DNA of 64,000 nt from Pyxicephalus adspersus (lineage: Eukaryota > Chordata > Amphibia > Anura > Pyxicephalidae), in the NCBI RefSeq assembly GCF_032062135.1, contig NC_092861.1, forward strand, positions 116,533,402 to 116,597,401, written 5' to 3'. Position 1 is the stretch's first letter, and each line of letters begins with the position of its first letter. The notes under the pieces are model-generated. The model ran no database searches. It saw nothing but the letters and a program-made list of their open reading frames with translations, and was not told the origin of the DNA. This document shows, piece after piece, positions 10,530-21,509 of this stretch. The translations under genes were made by a program, and so were the position numbers.

Positions 10530-13385
10530 AAATCCTGGGCTACTTGTAGCCATTAAGGACTGTAAATGGACAGCATAAGGGAACCAGATTCCAGAAAACC
10601 CAAGTGGGTAAATCACCTTAACCATAGAGAACACCTAAAAGAGTAAAACCACCTTGAAAACACGAGGTAAACTACTTGAGCCACCATAAGACAAATTAGG
10701 AGACATACAATTAAGCCAGGCTCAGATAACCTCAAGGGGTAGTAGTAAGGGAGGGGTGGTAAAACAAAAAAACTTCCTATGAGGCAATGTGTCTAGGATT
10801 CAAAGGACATTAAGGTTGAAAAAAAGACTTAGGAACCAGGAACCCAGAGACAAGCACATCAAATCCAAATGGACACGAATAAGAGATTTCAGCTTGATGT
10901 AACTGATGATGTCTGGCCATTCTTTAGGACTCGCAGGATTAGTATGCAGATGTTGTTTTCTTCTACGGAAGGAACCATGAACAGAATATCTAACTCTGGT
11001 AAATGGGTTGGAGCAATGACCCCTAGTTCCGACAGGTACTAAAGACCCAAATAGTAAACTGTGAATCTGAGCACAGATACCAGCAATCTTTAGAGAAAGT
11101 GCAAGAGACATGGCAGAAACAAATGGAGTAGAGGCAAACTATGCATTACCACTCCCTGCACTATAAGGCCTGCAGGGACAGATAACAGATTGTCCACCAA
11201 ATATAACCACACTTTGTAAAGTACACAGGAAAAGAACCTATCACATTATTGGTTCCCTTGTTAAAGTGAGCATCTGCTAGATACAAATGAGTAAACCTAA
11301 AGAAATCCTACTGAAATTGGAAACGTTCCAGTAAGTGTTTTGGGGAGAACAAGTGTTTGTCAGAATGTTTCCATTCACTCATTAGGGGTTCAACACAGTG
11401 GGCTAATCACCTAATTCAGGGTGTAGACTCCAGTCTAGACAAATCCTTCACAAATGTGGGTCCAAAGCATACCCCTTTACAACTAGGTGACACAATTCCA
11501 GGTTACTTCTGCCCCTTCAGGCAGCATTGATAAACTGATCCTGTAACCATTAGGGAGGGGTGACCTCCTTAAAATTTAATTCACTTAGATCACTTCAGTG
11601 TGTCAATAAAACAAGCAGTTTTCTCCTCGCAGATTCCAAAATAGAATTCCTTCCATTGCTACAACAGGGTAATGCGGAGTTCACAAAGGCAAATATGTAA
11701 CGTACAGTCCTTAACATTACAGTAGCAGTTGTTACCATGGTCTGGGCATCCAGTTTGTTTGAGATAGTTTACAGGCACCAAAGTAAGGCTGGAAGTGCAG
11801 GGCACCAAAATCTACCAGTGGTATCTAAAAAAAAAGGTCACTGAAAGATGGCTAATGCATGAAATGACAGGAAGGAAATGGCATTTAAATGGAGGAGTCA
11901 AATACGACTGATCCATTTGCCCTTTCAAGAAAATCCAGGTAATGGAACACTTCTTTAAGTAGAGAAGGGCCTATAAATTATCACTGTATAGCTAATGTGT
12001 GCCTTTAAATTAGACATTTTATCTTGATATTTTAAAATACATGGGGAATACAGTATATGTGACAGTAAAGGTTACTGCAGAATATGTATGATGTTAATGT
12101 GGAGTAATTTAAAAAACAAAACACACAAAATATTAAAAATATTTAAAATAATGTCTAAAATCAACCCACATTATTCACATTAGCCATAAGGGTCTTTTTA
12201 CATATTATGAGAGCGTATGCATAAAATACAGTACAGTAACCTGTATTCATATTCCCATTTAGTAGTGTTCCTTGTCAAAATCAAAGATCTAATTAATATT
12301 ATATAAGACAATTCACTACAAAGGCACTACTAGACAATAACTTGAGGCTTGCAATGACATCCATAAAAGACTGCTTGTTTTTTGGGCCAGGTTAACAGGG
12401 ATTGACACTGAGTGCACTAAAGTATCGGTAGGGAATTGTACGTCTAAAAATTAGCTGTCACTATAAAAATCCTATAGCTGTCAAACTGCATATATTCAGA
12501 AATAATGAGCTTTCACAGCTCACAAAATATATATCCTCTGCTTCTCAAGATACTGTCCTTCCAATACCACCTCATAGTGAAATGACAAAGAGGGCTCCAC
12601 TAATAAGAATGTTACAAAACCTTTAAAAAAAAATGATTTAGACGCATTTTAAACAGATATTTCTTCTACATTATATTAGTGACACTGTCTTTAAACGAGT
12701 TTGCTGCTTGCTGTAAAAATTCCTTCAAATGGTAAATTCTTAAACTATGTGTTGTTAGATTGTGAGGTTTAACACTTTACCACTGCATGGCAGAGATTTA
12801 TGAGCAGCAATGTAAAAGTTCTATAGATACAATCTTTTCAGTATACCTTGTTACAAACCAGGCACAAAAGTGGCGTATGAAAGAAATACAAATGTTAATT
12901 TTTTATCAACCTGAATTTAAATAAATCAAAAACCATACAGCTAGATAATGCATATTTCTATTCATATTCAGTAAAGGACAGAAATTTAGGTCACAATTAA
13001 TTAAAATTACATTTTGTATTCACAAACATTAAAAACATGACATAATGATGTAATAAATATACATAGTACAATCTGAACATATACCACGTTTGTAACATAT
13101 CAAACTCTCCCTCATTAGACTGTGTTAATGGATTAGTATCAACCCACAAATTGTATCCACTTGTCCCAAAGCCAGATATTTATTTGACGTGTTTCACAGT
13201 ATAAAATAACTGCTTTTTCAAGCTTCCTGTAGCAGGTATAGAAGGCTTCAATATATTTACAAACTTATGATGGCTGTATATTGTTATTGGCAGAATTTTA
13301 AAAAGTTATTTGTAAGTATAAAGTATTGCATAGGCTATATATTTTTGAATATAATGAAATATATGAAACTTTTTTATGTCTCATT
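10530..13385. other. intergenic, nothing recognised
   Basis: AT-rich with no confident gene. A 103-codon minus-strand frame at 10,800-11,111 has a LINE-like flavour (it is leucine/serine-rich) but no motif to support it. Confidence 0.4.
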
Positions 13386-13390
13386 TGATG

Positions 13391-13541
13391 GGCCTGATTT
13401 ATTAAAGCTCTCCAAGGCTGGGGAGGATACACTTTCATCATTGAACCTGGGTGATTCAGCAAACCTGGAATGGATCTGGTCTAGAATTGAAAACATCTGC
13501 TAACAAATAGCAAATGACTTCACTGATGAAAGTATATCCTC
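13391..13541 (+). mobile_element. palindromic MITE family A, truncated copy
   Basis: It starts GGCCTGATTTATTAAAGCTC and runs to GATGAAAGTATATCCTC, where the right arm is cut by unrelated GC-rich sequence. Other copies show what the complete arm looks like. Confidence 0.75.
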
Positions 13542-13544
13542 GGG

Positions 13545-13946
13545 TCCAATCTGCACAGTGGAGCTGGGATGATCTCTCTGGGCTCAGTAGCAGACTGCTT
13601 GCTGAAGCTTTTCCCCCATCCCCTGGTGTTTGTGTGGGGTGGGAGGGACCCACAGACTGTTGCTGGGGGAGAGAGACCCACAGTGCTGAATAAAACGGCA
13701 GCCACAGCTTTACTTCTTCCCCCTGAGAACATACAATACCTAAAACAGAGCGTTCTGCTCCTCACTTCACTGAGGAGACTTTTACTTTCACTTTCTATGT
13801 CTCCCTCTATGTCTCAGCTTGCAGCAGACACAGAACGACACACCTAACACCATGTCTTATTTTCGGGGTATGGCTTATATTGCGCAAATGCTTAGAAATC
13901 CTGCTACGGCCTCTTTTATGGGTATGTCTTATTTTCGGGGAAACAC
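13545..13946. mobile_element. probable MITE with GTCTTATTTTCGGGG end
   Basis: A GC-richer block between a broken family A copy and a family C fragment. It holds the repeated pieces ATGTCTTATTTTCGGGGTAT (about 13,852) and GTATGTCTTATTTTCGGGG (about 13,922), which I recall as frog repeat ends. The overlapping frames on both strands have no family resemblance. Confidence 0.4.
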
Positions 13947-14024
13947 CGCACCTGTTCCGACTTACATACAAATAAGAACAAACCTGGTCTCTATCGCATA
14001 TGTAACCTGGGGACTATCTGTATA
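13947..14024 (-). mobile_element. MITE family C fragment
   Basis: Reverse complement of the left terminus of family C: it reads CCTGTTCCGACTTACATACA and ends GGGGACTATCTGTA. Confidence 0.7.
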
Positions 14025-14125
14025 GATTAAAGTAGATCATAGATTAAAGTGGACCACTTTCCACAGACACCTGCCTGAGCACTCTCTTCATCTGTCTAAA
14101 TTGCAAAGATACTGATATACTTATA

Positions 14126-15215
14126 CAAGGTGCTGAGAAGTTCCTGGCTTTGCCCCCTTTCCAGATGAAAAAGAAAAATGAGTGTGGGGGCATATGACAG
14201 CCTAATATCTTTGTATATAACTGTGCAAATATCAGGTCATTGCAATTCTTAAAACTGTTTTTTTTTTTTTTTTTTGAGAACCTGTGATGGCAGAGGCACA
14301 AGCAAGTTTCACGTCGCTGGAGTAACAGGCCATTAAAAATTTTTTGTTTCTCCAGGAAAAGTCACAAAAGGACATTCACACTGATGTCACAAATACTGGG
14401 GGAGAGTTGTCCTTCCTACAGCACTGTGAAAACCTGGATATCTCATTTCAAGGCTGGTCATTTCACTGTTGAAGATTAGCCCCGCAGTGGGCGCCCCCCA
14501 ACCCCAACTGACCCGGCAACCTGCGATGCTGTCCATGAGCTGATTATTGAGGACTGGCGAATATGTGCAAAAAAGATAGCCCAGATACTAGACATCTCAC
14601 GGGAACGTGTTGGGTTTATTATTACCACTATCCTAGGCATGCTCAAACTTTCAGCGAAGAGGGTGCCGAAATGTTTGAACAGTGATCAGAAGAAGGAACG
14701 TGTTGAAAAATCCAAAGACGTGTTGGCCCATTTTGAAGCTGCACAGGACTTTTTGGCTAGGTTAGTGACTGAGGATGAAACCTGGCTCTACATCTATGAT
14801 CCTGAAACCAAGAAACAGTCAAAGGAATGGCGCCACAGCGGGTCCCTGCGGCTGAAGAAGTCCCGAACCCAGAAATTGGCCAAAAAAGTCCTAGCGTTCG
14901 TTTTCTGGGACAAAGACAGTAGTATTCTGTTGGTGGACTACCTACCTTAGGGCTCTACTATCACCAGACAGTATTATGCTAATCTCCTGGACCAGCTGAA
15001 AGAGGCAACTAAGACGAAACACCATGGAAAGTTGACCAGAGAGATCCTTTTTTTGCAGGACAATGCACGTGCGCACACGTCCAACGTTGTGGCTGCCAAA
15101 TTGAACACCCTGGGTTTCCAAATGGTCTACCATCCCCCCTACTCACCTGACCTGGCCCCTTCGGACTATTATCTGTTCCCCAATTTGAAGAAACACCTGA
15201 AGGGGCATATGTTGT
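14126..15215 (+). pseudogene. mariner transposase pseudogene with 5' terminal repeat
   Basis: It starts near ACAAGGTGCTGAGAAGTTCC, the mariner terminal repeat. From about 14,400 the plus strand reads a mariner transposase in broken frames: DEPRSGRPP-like and ISRERVGFIITTILG near 14,600, then VTEDETWLYIYDPETKKQS with the first catalytic aspartate (about 14,767-14,830), FVFWDKDSSILLVDYLP, a stop at 14,948, then LFLQDNARAHT with the second aspartate (about 15,060) and YSPDLAPSDYYLFPNLKKHL with the third (about 15,145-15,195). The 3' end and right terminal repeat are missing after about 15,215, and a frame break lies near 14,480. It is not functional but recent enough to be read throughout. Confidence 0.9.
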
Positions 15216-15417
15216 TTCACTTCACTAACAATAAACTGTTTCCTTGTGTGAACAATAGTTTGTTTTCATGCTAGAAAAATAGAAATGGTATGTCTATATT
15301 GGGATTTAGAACGATCGTAGGTTTAAAATGGATAAACAGCCAAGGTTTTTTTTTGGAACCCGAATGTGAAATTGGTTCTCTAACCTTTTAAACTAAAAAC
15401 AGTATTATGGTTGAGTA

Positions 15418-15575
15418 CGTCCAGCCTTCTCCCCAGACCCTTTTAGCTGGGTGCACCACCCAGCATTTTTTAATAACCTTCTGGCTGTTTGTGGGTGGTT
15501 ACTGAAGAGTTGGGTCACAATACAGTGGCTGACACCACCTACATCTGTTTCCCACCTACATTCTGGGGAGGATTC
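15418..15575 (+). mobile_element. MITE family B copy
   Basis: CCAGCCTTCTCCCCAGACCC and TTTTAGCTGGGTGCACCACC begin the copy, followed by TGGGTGGTTACTGAAGAGTT and CACAATACAGTGGCTGACAC. This is the standard order of family B. Confidence 0.7.
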
Positions 15576-15705
15576 TGAAGTAGTTATGATTATAACAGAT
15601 GACAGAGCTAAGTTTAGGCAAAACCGAAGTATAATAGCAGATTCAATCAAAAGTTTTGGGCTTAGTGATTAGGACTTTGTTTCAGGTAAGTGTTTTGATA
15701 CAGTG

Positions 15706-15890
15706 TATCTGATTTGTTAAAGCTCTCCAAGACAGGAGAAGATAGACTAACACCGGTGATTCAGCAAACTTGGAGTGGATCCCATTCTATTTATTAGCAA
15801 ATGATTTTTAAGAAATCCATTCCAGGTTTGCTGGATCACCCACGCTCAGCCTTCCTTCTCCAGTCTTGGAAAGCTTTATTAAATCAGCCA
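15706..15890 (+). mobile_element. palindromic MITE family A copy
   Basis: The left arm reads TCTGATTTGTTAAAGCTCTC and the right arm CTTGGAAAGCTTTATTAAAT with CAGCC; the centre has GATTTTTAAGAAATCCATTC. It is diverged from the other copies. Confidence 0.7.
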
Positions 15891-15939
15891 GGGTCTGGTC
15901 TTCCTGAAAAGTTATGTGTTGGTGCTTGGTGTTTGTCTT

Positions 15940-16540
15940 TAACAAAGGGATGGCTTTAAATTGACAAAAAAAGACACCTGATAGGGATTTCAGAAGATAA
16001 TTTGAAGCCAAACTGTCTATGTTCTGCTGGCTTCTTCCCATAGTGCAACCTGTTATCTCTTTCCCAGGTGAAATGATGCACATGGACCTGGCCAGCCACA
16101 TGATCTATAAGAAAATGTGCTTCATCATACCAGGCCATTTCCTTCAATTGGCCCCTGGTCCAATTGTGACACATGGGACATGCCTGTCAGTAAATAGGAA
16201 TCAGCATGGGTAATCTGACTTTGTGCAGTCGATATGCAGCAAGATATGATATACTAGATGTGTTAGGATAACTTTGGCTTTTGGGCAGCATTATGTTTTT
16301 CAGCAATCTGTGTTACGGTAGCTCTTTCTGTGGGATTGGACCTGATGGACTAAGCTAACTCCCACCCCACACACACAAGCACATCCATAGGCCTCAAGTG
16401 CCCATCACCGTCTGTTACTGGTCCAAAGATTGTCCTAACTTGAACTACTTCTGGTGGGTACTAGCCACCTAATACTAGTTACAGTCTACTGACTTGTCAT
16501 TTTGAAGATGCTCTTACCCAGTTGTTTAGCCCTATCAATT
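15940..16540 (-). pseudogene. second Tc1-like transposase fragment
   Basis: The minus strand reads AWYDEAHFLIDHVAGQVHVH, the DDE-transposase stretch with the first catalytic aspartate, followed by PGKEITGCTMGRSQQ. Upstream pieces to about 16,530 resemble the N-terminal helix-turn-helix section. This is a different Tc1 lineage from the one at 745-1,510. It is frame-broken and lacks the rest of the catalytic domain. Confidence 0.75.
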
Positions 16541-16584
16541 CTGGGCTGATTTCTGAATGACTGTTGACTTGCTGCCTAAAAAAT

Positions 16585-16790
16585 CCGGTTTCCCCCCACA
16601 TCCTAAAAACATGCAGTAAGGTTAATTGGCTTCCCCTCAAAATTGACCTTGGACTACAATAATGATATATGACTATGGTAGGGACATTGGATTGTGAGCT
16701 CATTTGAGGGACAGTTAGTGACACGACTATCAAACTTTGTACAGCGCTGCGTAATATGATGGCGCCATATAAATACTGTGTAATATTAAT
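16585..16790 (+). repeat. SINE-type 3' body
   Basis: It has the order typical of a vertebrate tRNA-derived SINE tail: CCACATCCTAAAAACATGCA, GGTTAATTGGCTTCCCCT, GACATTGGATTGTGAGCTC, GTACAGCGCTGCGTAATATG and a GCGCCATATAAATACTGT tail followed by a simple repeat. The tRNA-like head is absent. Confidence 0.75.
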
Positions 16791-16845
16791 ATATATATAT
16801 ATATATATACATACACACACACACACACACATACATACATACAGC
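16788..16845. repeat. AT/AC microsatellite
   Basis: Alternating TA dinucleotides pass into CA dinucleotides and then CATA tetranucleotides, directly after the SINE tail. Confidence 0.95.
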
Positions 16846-17254
16846 TAAAAATGCACACATGTGAAAGGCACTAAATGGCTATCTTCTTAATCAGTACAAA
16901 GGATAAATTGTGGTTCGAAGGTATATAACAAACAGTAGTGAATTTCAAAAGCTTGTTGTCTGTGTTCCATGTATCAAACAAAGCTATCCTGTATCCAAAA
17001 AGCACATATGATGGTGCTACATAAAAACATGTAGAACCAACACTTCCTAAAGATGGTCAAAATAAAGTAACAAAGTTTTACTAACTAGTGAACATAAACA
17101 CTAATGAAAAGGGAGAATCCAAATCCAAATCAAGATCAAATGAGTATGTCTGATTTTTACATCCAACAAATAGTCAGGTTACTAAGGGCTTCTTGAGCAC
17201 CAATAATTTTTTGGCTGTACTGTGAACTGTGATACATCTAATCAACCTGTGATG

Positions 17255-17302
17255 CCTGCGATAACTATAACTATATATCCACATAGTTATAGTTATCGCA
17301 GG
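17255..17302. repeat. perfect 20-bp inverted repeat, 8-bp loop
   Basis: CCTGCGATAACTATAACTAT (17,255-17,274) is exactly mirrored by ATAGTTATAGTTATCGCAGG (17,283-17,302). It may fold as a hairpin; no gene is attached. Confidence 0.95.
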
Positions 17303-17969
17303 AGTTTCCGAATATATGAAGGTTCTTTCAAGAGTTCCCCATGTTAAAAAGTTAGAGAAACACTGCCTAGCTTATACAAATACCATATCAGCATTGGTAG
17401 TTTTTTTTAGGATCTGTGGCAGCAGTCTTCAATAGGGTAAATAATGACCTTTCTCTAGAAACCTATTTTGCTTTCTACTTAAAGTTCATAGTATATCTTC
17501 AACAAGCTTACAATACAGGTCAAGATAAAAAAAAGTACTGCAGTAAATATTTACATAAATATTTAATAAAAATATAGAACAGATGTCATGATAACATTGT
17601 TATATGGGGGGCACAGCTTGCACACGCAAAGATTTCCTATCTAGGAATTCCACTAAATCATAAGGTAATAAGGTGCCACCTTCTCCTTGGCCTGAAATGG
17701 CCATTAGCAAAAAAAAAAAAAAAATCACATAAATAAAAACAGCAACAGTTAAAAGAATGTGAAATATTTTAACACGGACCAAAAAATCCTCATTTATTTC
17801 AATAGTCCAAGTATTTACTAACAATATACTAACAATGTTTAAAAACATCTAGTACTGTGCAGATATACTAATCTGCCTTTTATAATACCCTATTGTAACC
17901 TCTTGTGTGGCAAGACCCTGAACACAAAGATCGTTAGCACCAAGTAGCAATCAGGCTTCACAACAGCAT

Positions 17970-18265
17970 ACAGCACTGGTTTCTAGACCAGGGCCCTGTG
18001 GAACCCCTTAAGGTTGCTAGGGGACCCCTAAGCCATGAGAAATTTTTGACCATTAGGTCAATTTGACTGACATTAATGATCTTTTTGAGTATCTCTATGA
18101 GTGACATTCTTCCCACTGACCAATGATTTAAAATACATTCTTCCTACAGAACACCACGCTAAGGTACAGTGAGCTGTGCATATATGAATTATAACAGGGG
18201 CTCCCTATAGACCTGACAGCTATTTTAAAGGGCTTCTCCATGTTGAATAGGTCAAGAAAGACTGG
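17970..18265 (+). mobile_element. hAT-like MITE family H
   Basis: It shares GGAACCCCTTAAGGTTGCTA, TGACTGACATTAATGATC and GACATTCTTCCCACTGACCA with copies at 36,642 and 52,283, ending near GGGCTCCCTATAGACCTGAC. Confidence 0.6.
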
Positions 18266-18269
18266 TAAA

Positions 18270-19300
18270 TCTAACACTGGCTTGCCAATATGATGTGAGA
18301 GAGCAGTACAAAATCTCATCAGTATGGTGCCTTTTTCAGCACTAAATCTCATACACAGCATACATGTGTCCATCTTTGAGGGAGCCGGTCTTTGATTTCT
18401 CATGTCCAAGCCTCCAGCGGGAAGAATATCAGCTGATGAGGTCCAAATCTGATAAAGATGGCAGTAACAGGCAGCAGTTGCACTGCCATGACACCCTCAC
18501 ATACCAAGAGGAGCACTGCTGTTTTTCAGAAGAACTCCAGACAAAAGATACATTTTCAGGGTACTGTTTAGGCACAAAAAGGTAAAGAAAGAATACAATT
18601 GCAACCACCATCATAACCTGCAATATAATATATTGTTGTTCATTACATAAGCCCTGCTAGACAGCACTGCCAGCCTGGTGATCCAATTTTTGGGGGTTTT
18701 ACAGTAATAAAGCCAGGTTTTCTCCCTCTTCTTAGCGTGAGAATGACCATTGAAGGAGAAGCAACATGATGATAAACTTTACAGTCTGAACTTTGCTATA
18801 AACAAGACTGCAAAAAACAAATGTAGGCTAGTGGCGTTTAGTTTTTACCACATTTCCCTACCATATGTTTTTGTTAAAACAAAAAATACTTAAAGTAATG
18901 TAAATAGAAAGACTTCTTATATTGATTCAGGATTCAACCCATGGAACAGTAGCCAAGAAACTAAATGAATTTTGAAACTTATCTGGACAAGCAGACAGAG
19001 TTATGCAGGAAGCATTTTAACTATGGATATCCTTGATGTTTACTTCTATTCTCCTTAAATGAATCACTGAAAGTGCCGCAAAAAACTTTTCACCAAAGAA
19101 AATTGCATTCAATAGTAGCACAACAATTATGCTGAGTGCATATTAGCATTACAGGTTAAGATCATTGCATTACGACCAATAAAATACTTGTTGCGTGAAC
19201 ATCAAAGGAACATTAAAACATCTTTTCAACATCTTTTTCAGTTCAACACAGACCATGTTAAAAAAAATACAATACCTGAAACATTGTTATCAAACAGATG
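18270..19300. other. intergenic, nothing certain
   Basis: A plus-strand frame at 18,364-18,585 (73 codons) ends just before AAAAGGTAAAG, which resembles a donor, but no family is recognised and no acceptor-exon structure is convincing. The rest is AT-rich. Confidence 0.35.
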
Positions 19301-19301
19301 T

Positions 19302-19905
19302 TTTATTAGGATCTAAAAACAAAATGCACCCAACATTAAACATATTTTTTCTACTCACTGCAGTACAAGAAACAAATCACAGATATTTAACTTTGGATTA
19401 TTACATGGACTGTGGCGCGGATTTTACAAACCTTGTACTATTTTCTTGTCTTTTTTGTATCTTAGTACTGCGATCCACCAAATAGTAGGCTAATTAACAG
19501 GAAAATAAAAACAATCCCAGATTTGTCTAGCCTTTAAAAAATCAGCAGCCTGAAAATGCAACCAGTCCCAAAAATTCAACCAATCAACTGCTGTACATTT
19601 TTTTTTTTATATTCTTCCATAGGAAGTCTTTTTGCTGGACATTTCATAGGTGTTTGTTGATAAAAGCACGTGGGGCAATGCTTGTGATTTCTAATTAAAA
19701 AATAAAAAAAAAACTCTACCTATCATGTTCTGATTAAGAGCAGTCTATACAAGTCAGTTGTACAGTTAGGTGAAAGGTGAACAGTAACATTAGATTAATT
19801 TAAGTTTGGCTGACAACAAGCAAACTAGTACGGTCCAGTCAGCCAATAATCTATTACTTAGAGATGACAACTTTACAAAAGGTATCTTTACCTACTGAGT
19901 GATGA
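19302..19905 (-). other. SCAF8: candidate SCAF8 3' UTR
   Basis: The region after the stop is AT-rich without coding potential. A canonical AATAAA signal on the minus strand lies at 19,302-19,307, about 600 nt after the stop, and a GT-rich stretch (TGGTCTGTGTTG) follows at about 19,245. This would make a short 3' UTR. Longer forms using sites further down are possible. Confidence 0.4.
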
Positions 19906-21509
19906 TTATGTTCCCTCAGTTTCTGTGCTTTCAACCAATTGTTGACTTTCTACTTCAGCATCCTTGGTATCCTTTTCTTCATTTACTTTGCCTGATGATT
20001 CTTGTTCACAAAGTTCAGAATCATTCGCCTTTTTAGCAGTTTGTGGTTCACTGCCAGTTTCTGGCATATCTCCATTAACTTGCGGTAAATTATCCTCTTT
20101 CTGGTTAGTAGCATTGGCTTCTGTGAAATACTCAAAGATTTGTTGTTGGGGAGGCATCCAGTTGCCTGACGGCCTCTCCCTTCCAAAGCGGTTGCCGTTC
20201 ATTTCTCTTCGAAAAGCAAAATCTCGGTCATCTCTATCCCTGTGTCTCTCCCAAGGTCGTCGGCGGTCATCGAAATCTCTGTTAGCCTCTTGATCAAATC
20301 CTCTGTTCCAACCAGGTGCATTTCTTGGCTCTTGTCTGTAATTGCCATGGCGATGCCTTTCATCTTGAAATCCCTTTGGGCCACCAAAACCAGGAAAAGA
20401 AAGATGTTGTCTTTCATCAAAATCCCCTCTATGTCCCCAAGGTTTATCTGGGTGAAACATTAATTGCTCCCTTCTACCACCATCCGAGGGTACTCTTCCA
20501 AAATGATCCCTTGCATCCAAAGGGGGTCTTCCAAAATGTTCTCTCCCATCCATTGGCGATCTTCCAAAATGATTTCTGCCCTCCAGTATAGGTTGTCCAA
20601 AATGATCTTTATTGTCCATGGGTAGCCTCCCAAGGTGATCCTCTGGAATATGTCTACCAAAATTATCACGTCCATTTGGGGGTGGCCTAGTAAACAATTC
20701 TCTCATCTCCAATGGATGTCTCCCAAACGGTGGTAATATATCTACTGGGGGGCTTCCAAATTGTGGCCTGCCTTCTAATGGGAGTTTCATTTCACTATCA
20801 TGAGAATCAGGGATATTTCTTAGATTACTTTCATAATTAGGGTGATTAGATGCTCTATGACTATCATGAGACTGTGTGTCAGCTTTGCTATCAGTTTCAT
20901 GAGTACCTGCAGATAAGTACCCGGTATCACAATCAGGAAGTTTATCCTGGCCCTCAGAAGGATCTACAACAGCCATGTCCTGTAGCTCATGATCATCTAC
21001 AGAATGTCTAGCATTTGCATCAACTTCTTCTGCAGGGACCACACTTTTATTTTCTGGAGCAGCTTGCATGATTTCTTTATTAGGTTCTCCTGCAGATGGC
21101 TGAGCAACATTTTCCATTGGAGGGAAACGGTAATCTTGGTCTCCTTCTTGTTGAATGTTGCTATTCGGGAGAGGGACATTTTCTTCTGAAGTAGGAGTAT
21201 TATCAGAACTTAATCTACTTGAAATATTTGGATGAGGAAAAATATCTCCTGGCGGGAAAGGAAGAGAATGCACAGCAGGGTCAATAAGAGCTGGTGGAAG
21301 CATGCTTCTTGATGGTGGTAGAGGTGGCATTGCGGGAGTTAGTAAAGCAAATCTTGTTCCTGGTTGGGGCAGTAATCCTGGACGAATATCTAAGAAGGGC
21401 ATTCCTGCAAGTCTACCTGGCATGCTCAGATGGGGAACAGGTGCAGTGACAGGGGGTTGTGGCTGCACTGTCAAAATCCCAGCACTGCTCACCACTGTGT
21501 TTTGGGGGG
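19906..21509 (-). CDS. SCAF8: SCAF8 last coding exon (C-terminal half)
   Basis: 1,604 nt, from APQNTVVSSAG to the stop TAA at 19,906-19,908; it completes an alanine codon from exon 18. It contains FLDIRPGLLPQPG, FPPGDIFPHPN, an acidic S/D/H-rich stretch, then tandem units of about 12 residues of the form (D/E)HFGRPPxDxR, then HPDKPWGHRGDFDERQHLSF, NRGFDQEANRDFDDRRRPW and ERHRDRDDRDFAF, and ends with QQLVESTETEGT. The acceptor is a long T tract with TTTTTTCAG. The arginine/glycine/aspartate-rich part is expected to be disordered. Confidence 0.97.

Noticed and set aside
10800..11111. 103-codon minus-strand frame thought to be LINE-derived
   Set aside because: Unlike the fragment at 2,521-3,430, it lacks the tryptophan/cysteine motifs of LINE ORF2.
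13520..13847. Proline- and serine-rich frames on both strands
   Set aside because: They overlap each other on opposite strands within GC-rich repeat sequence between two MITEs, with no family resemblance.
18364..18585. Possible coding exon of a neighbouring gene
   Set aside because: A donor-like AAAAGGTAAAG follows, but there is no convincing acceptor and no recognisable protein similarity.
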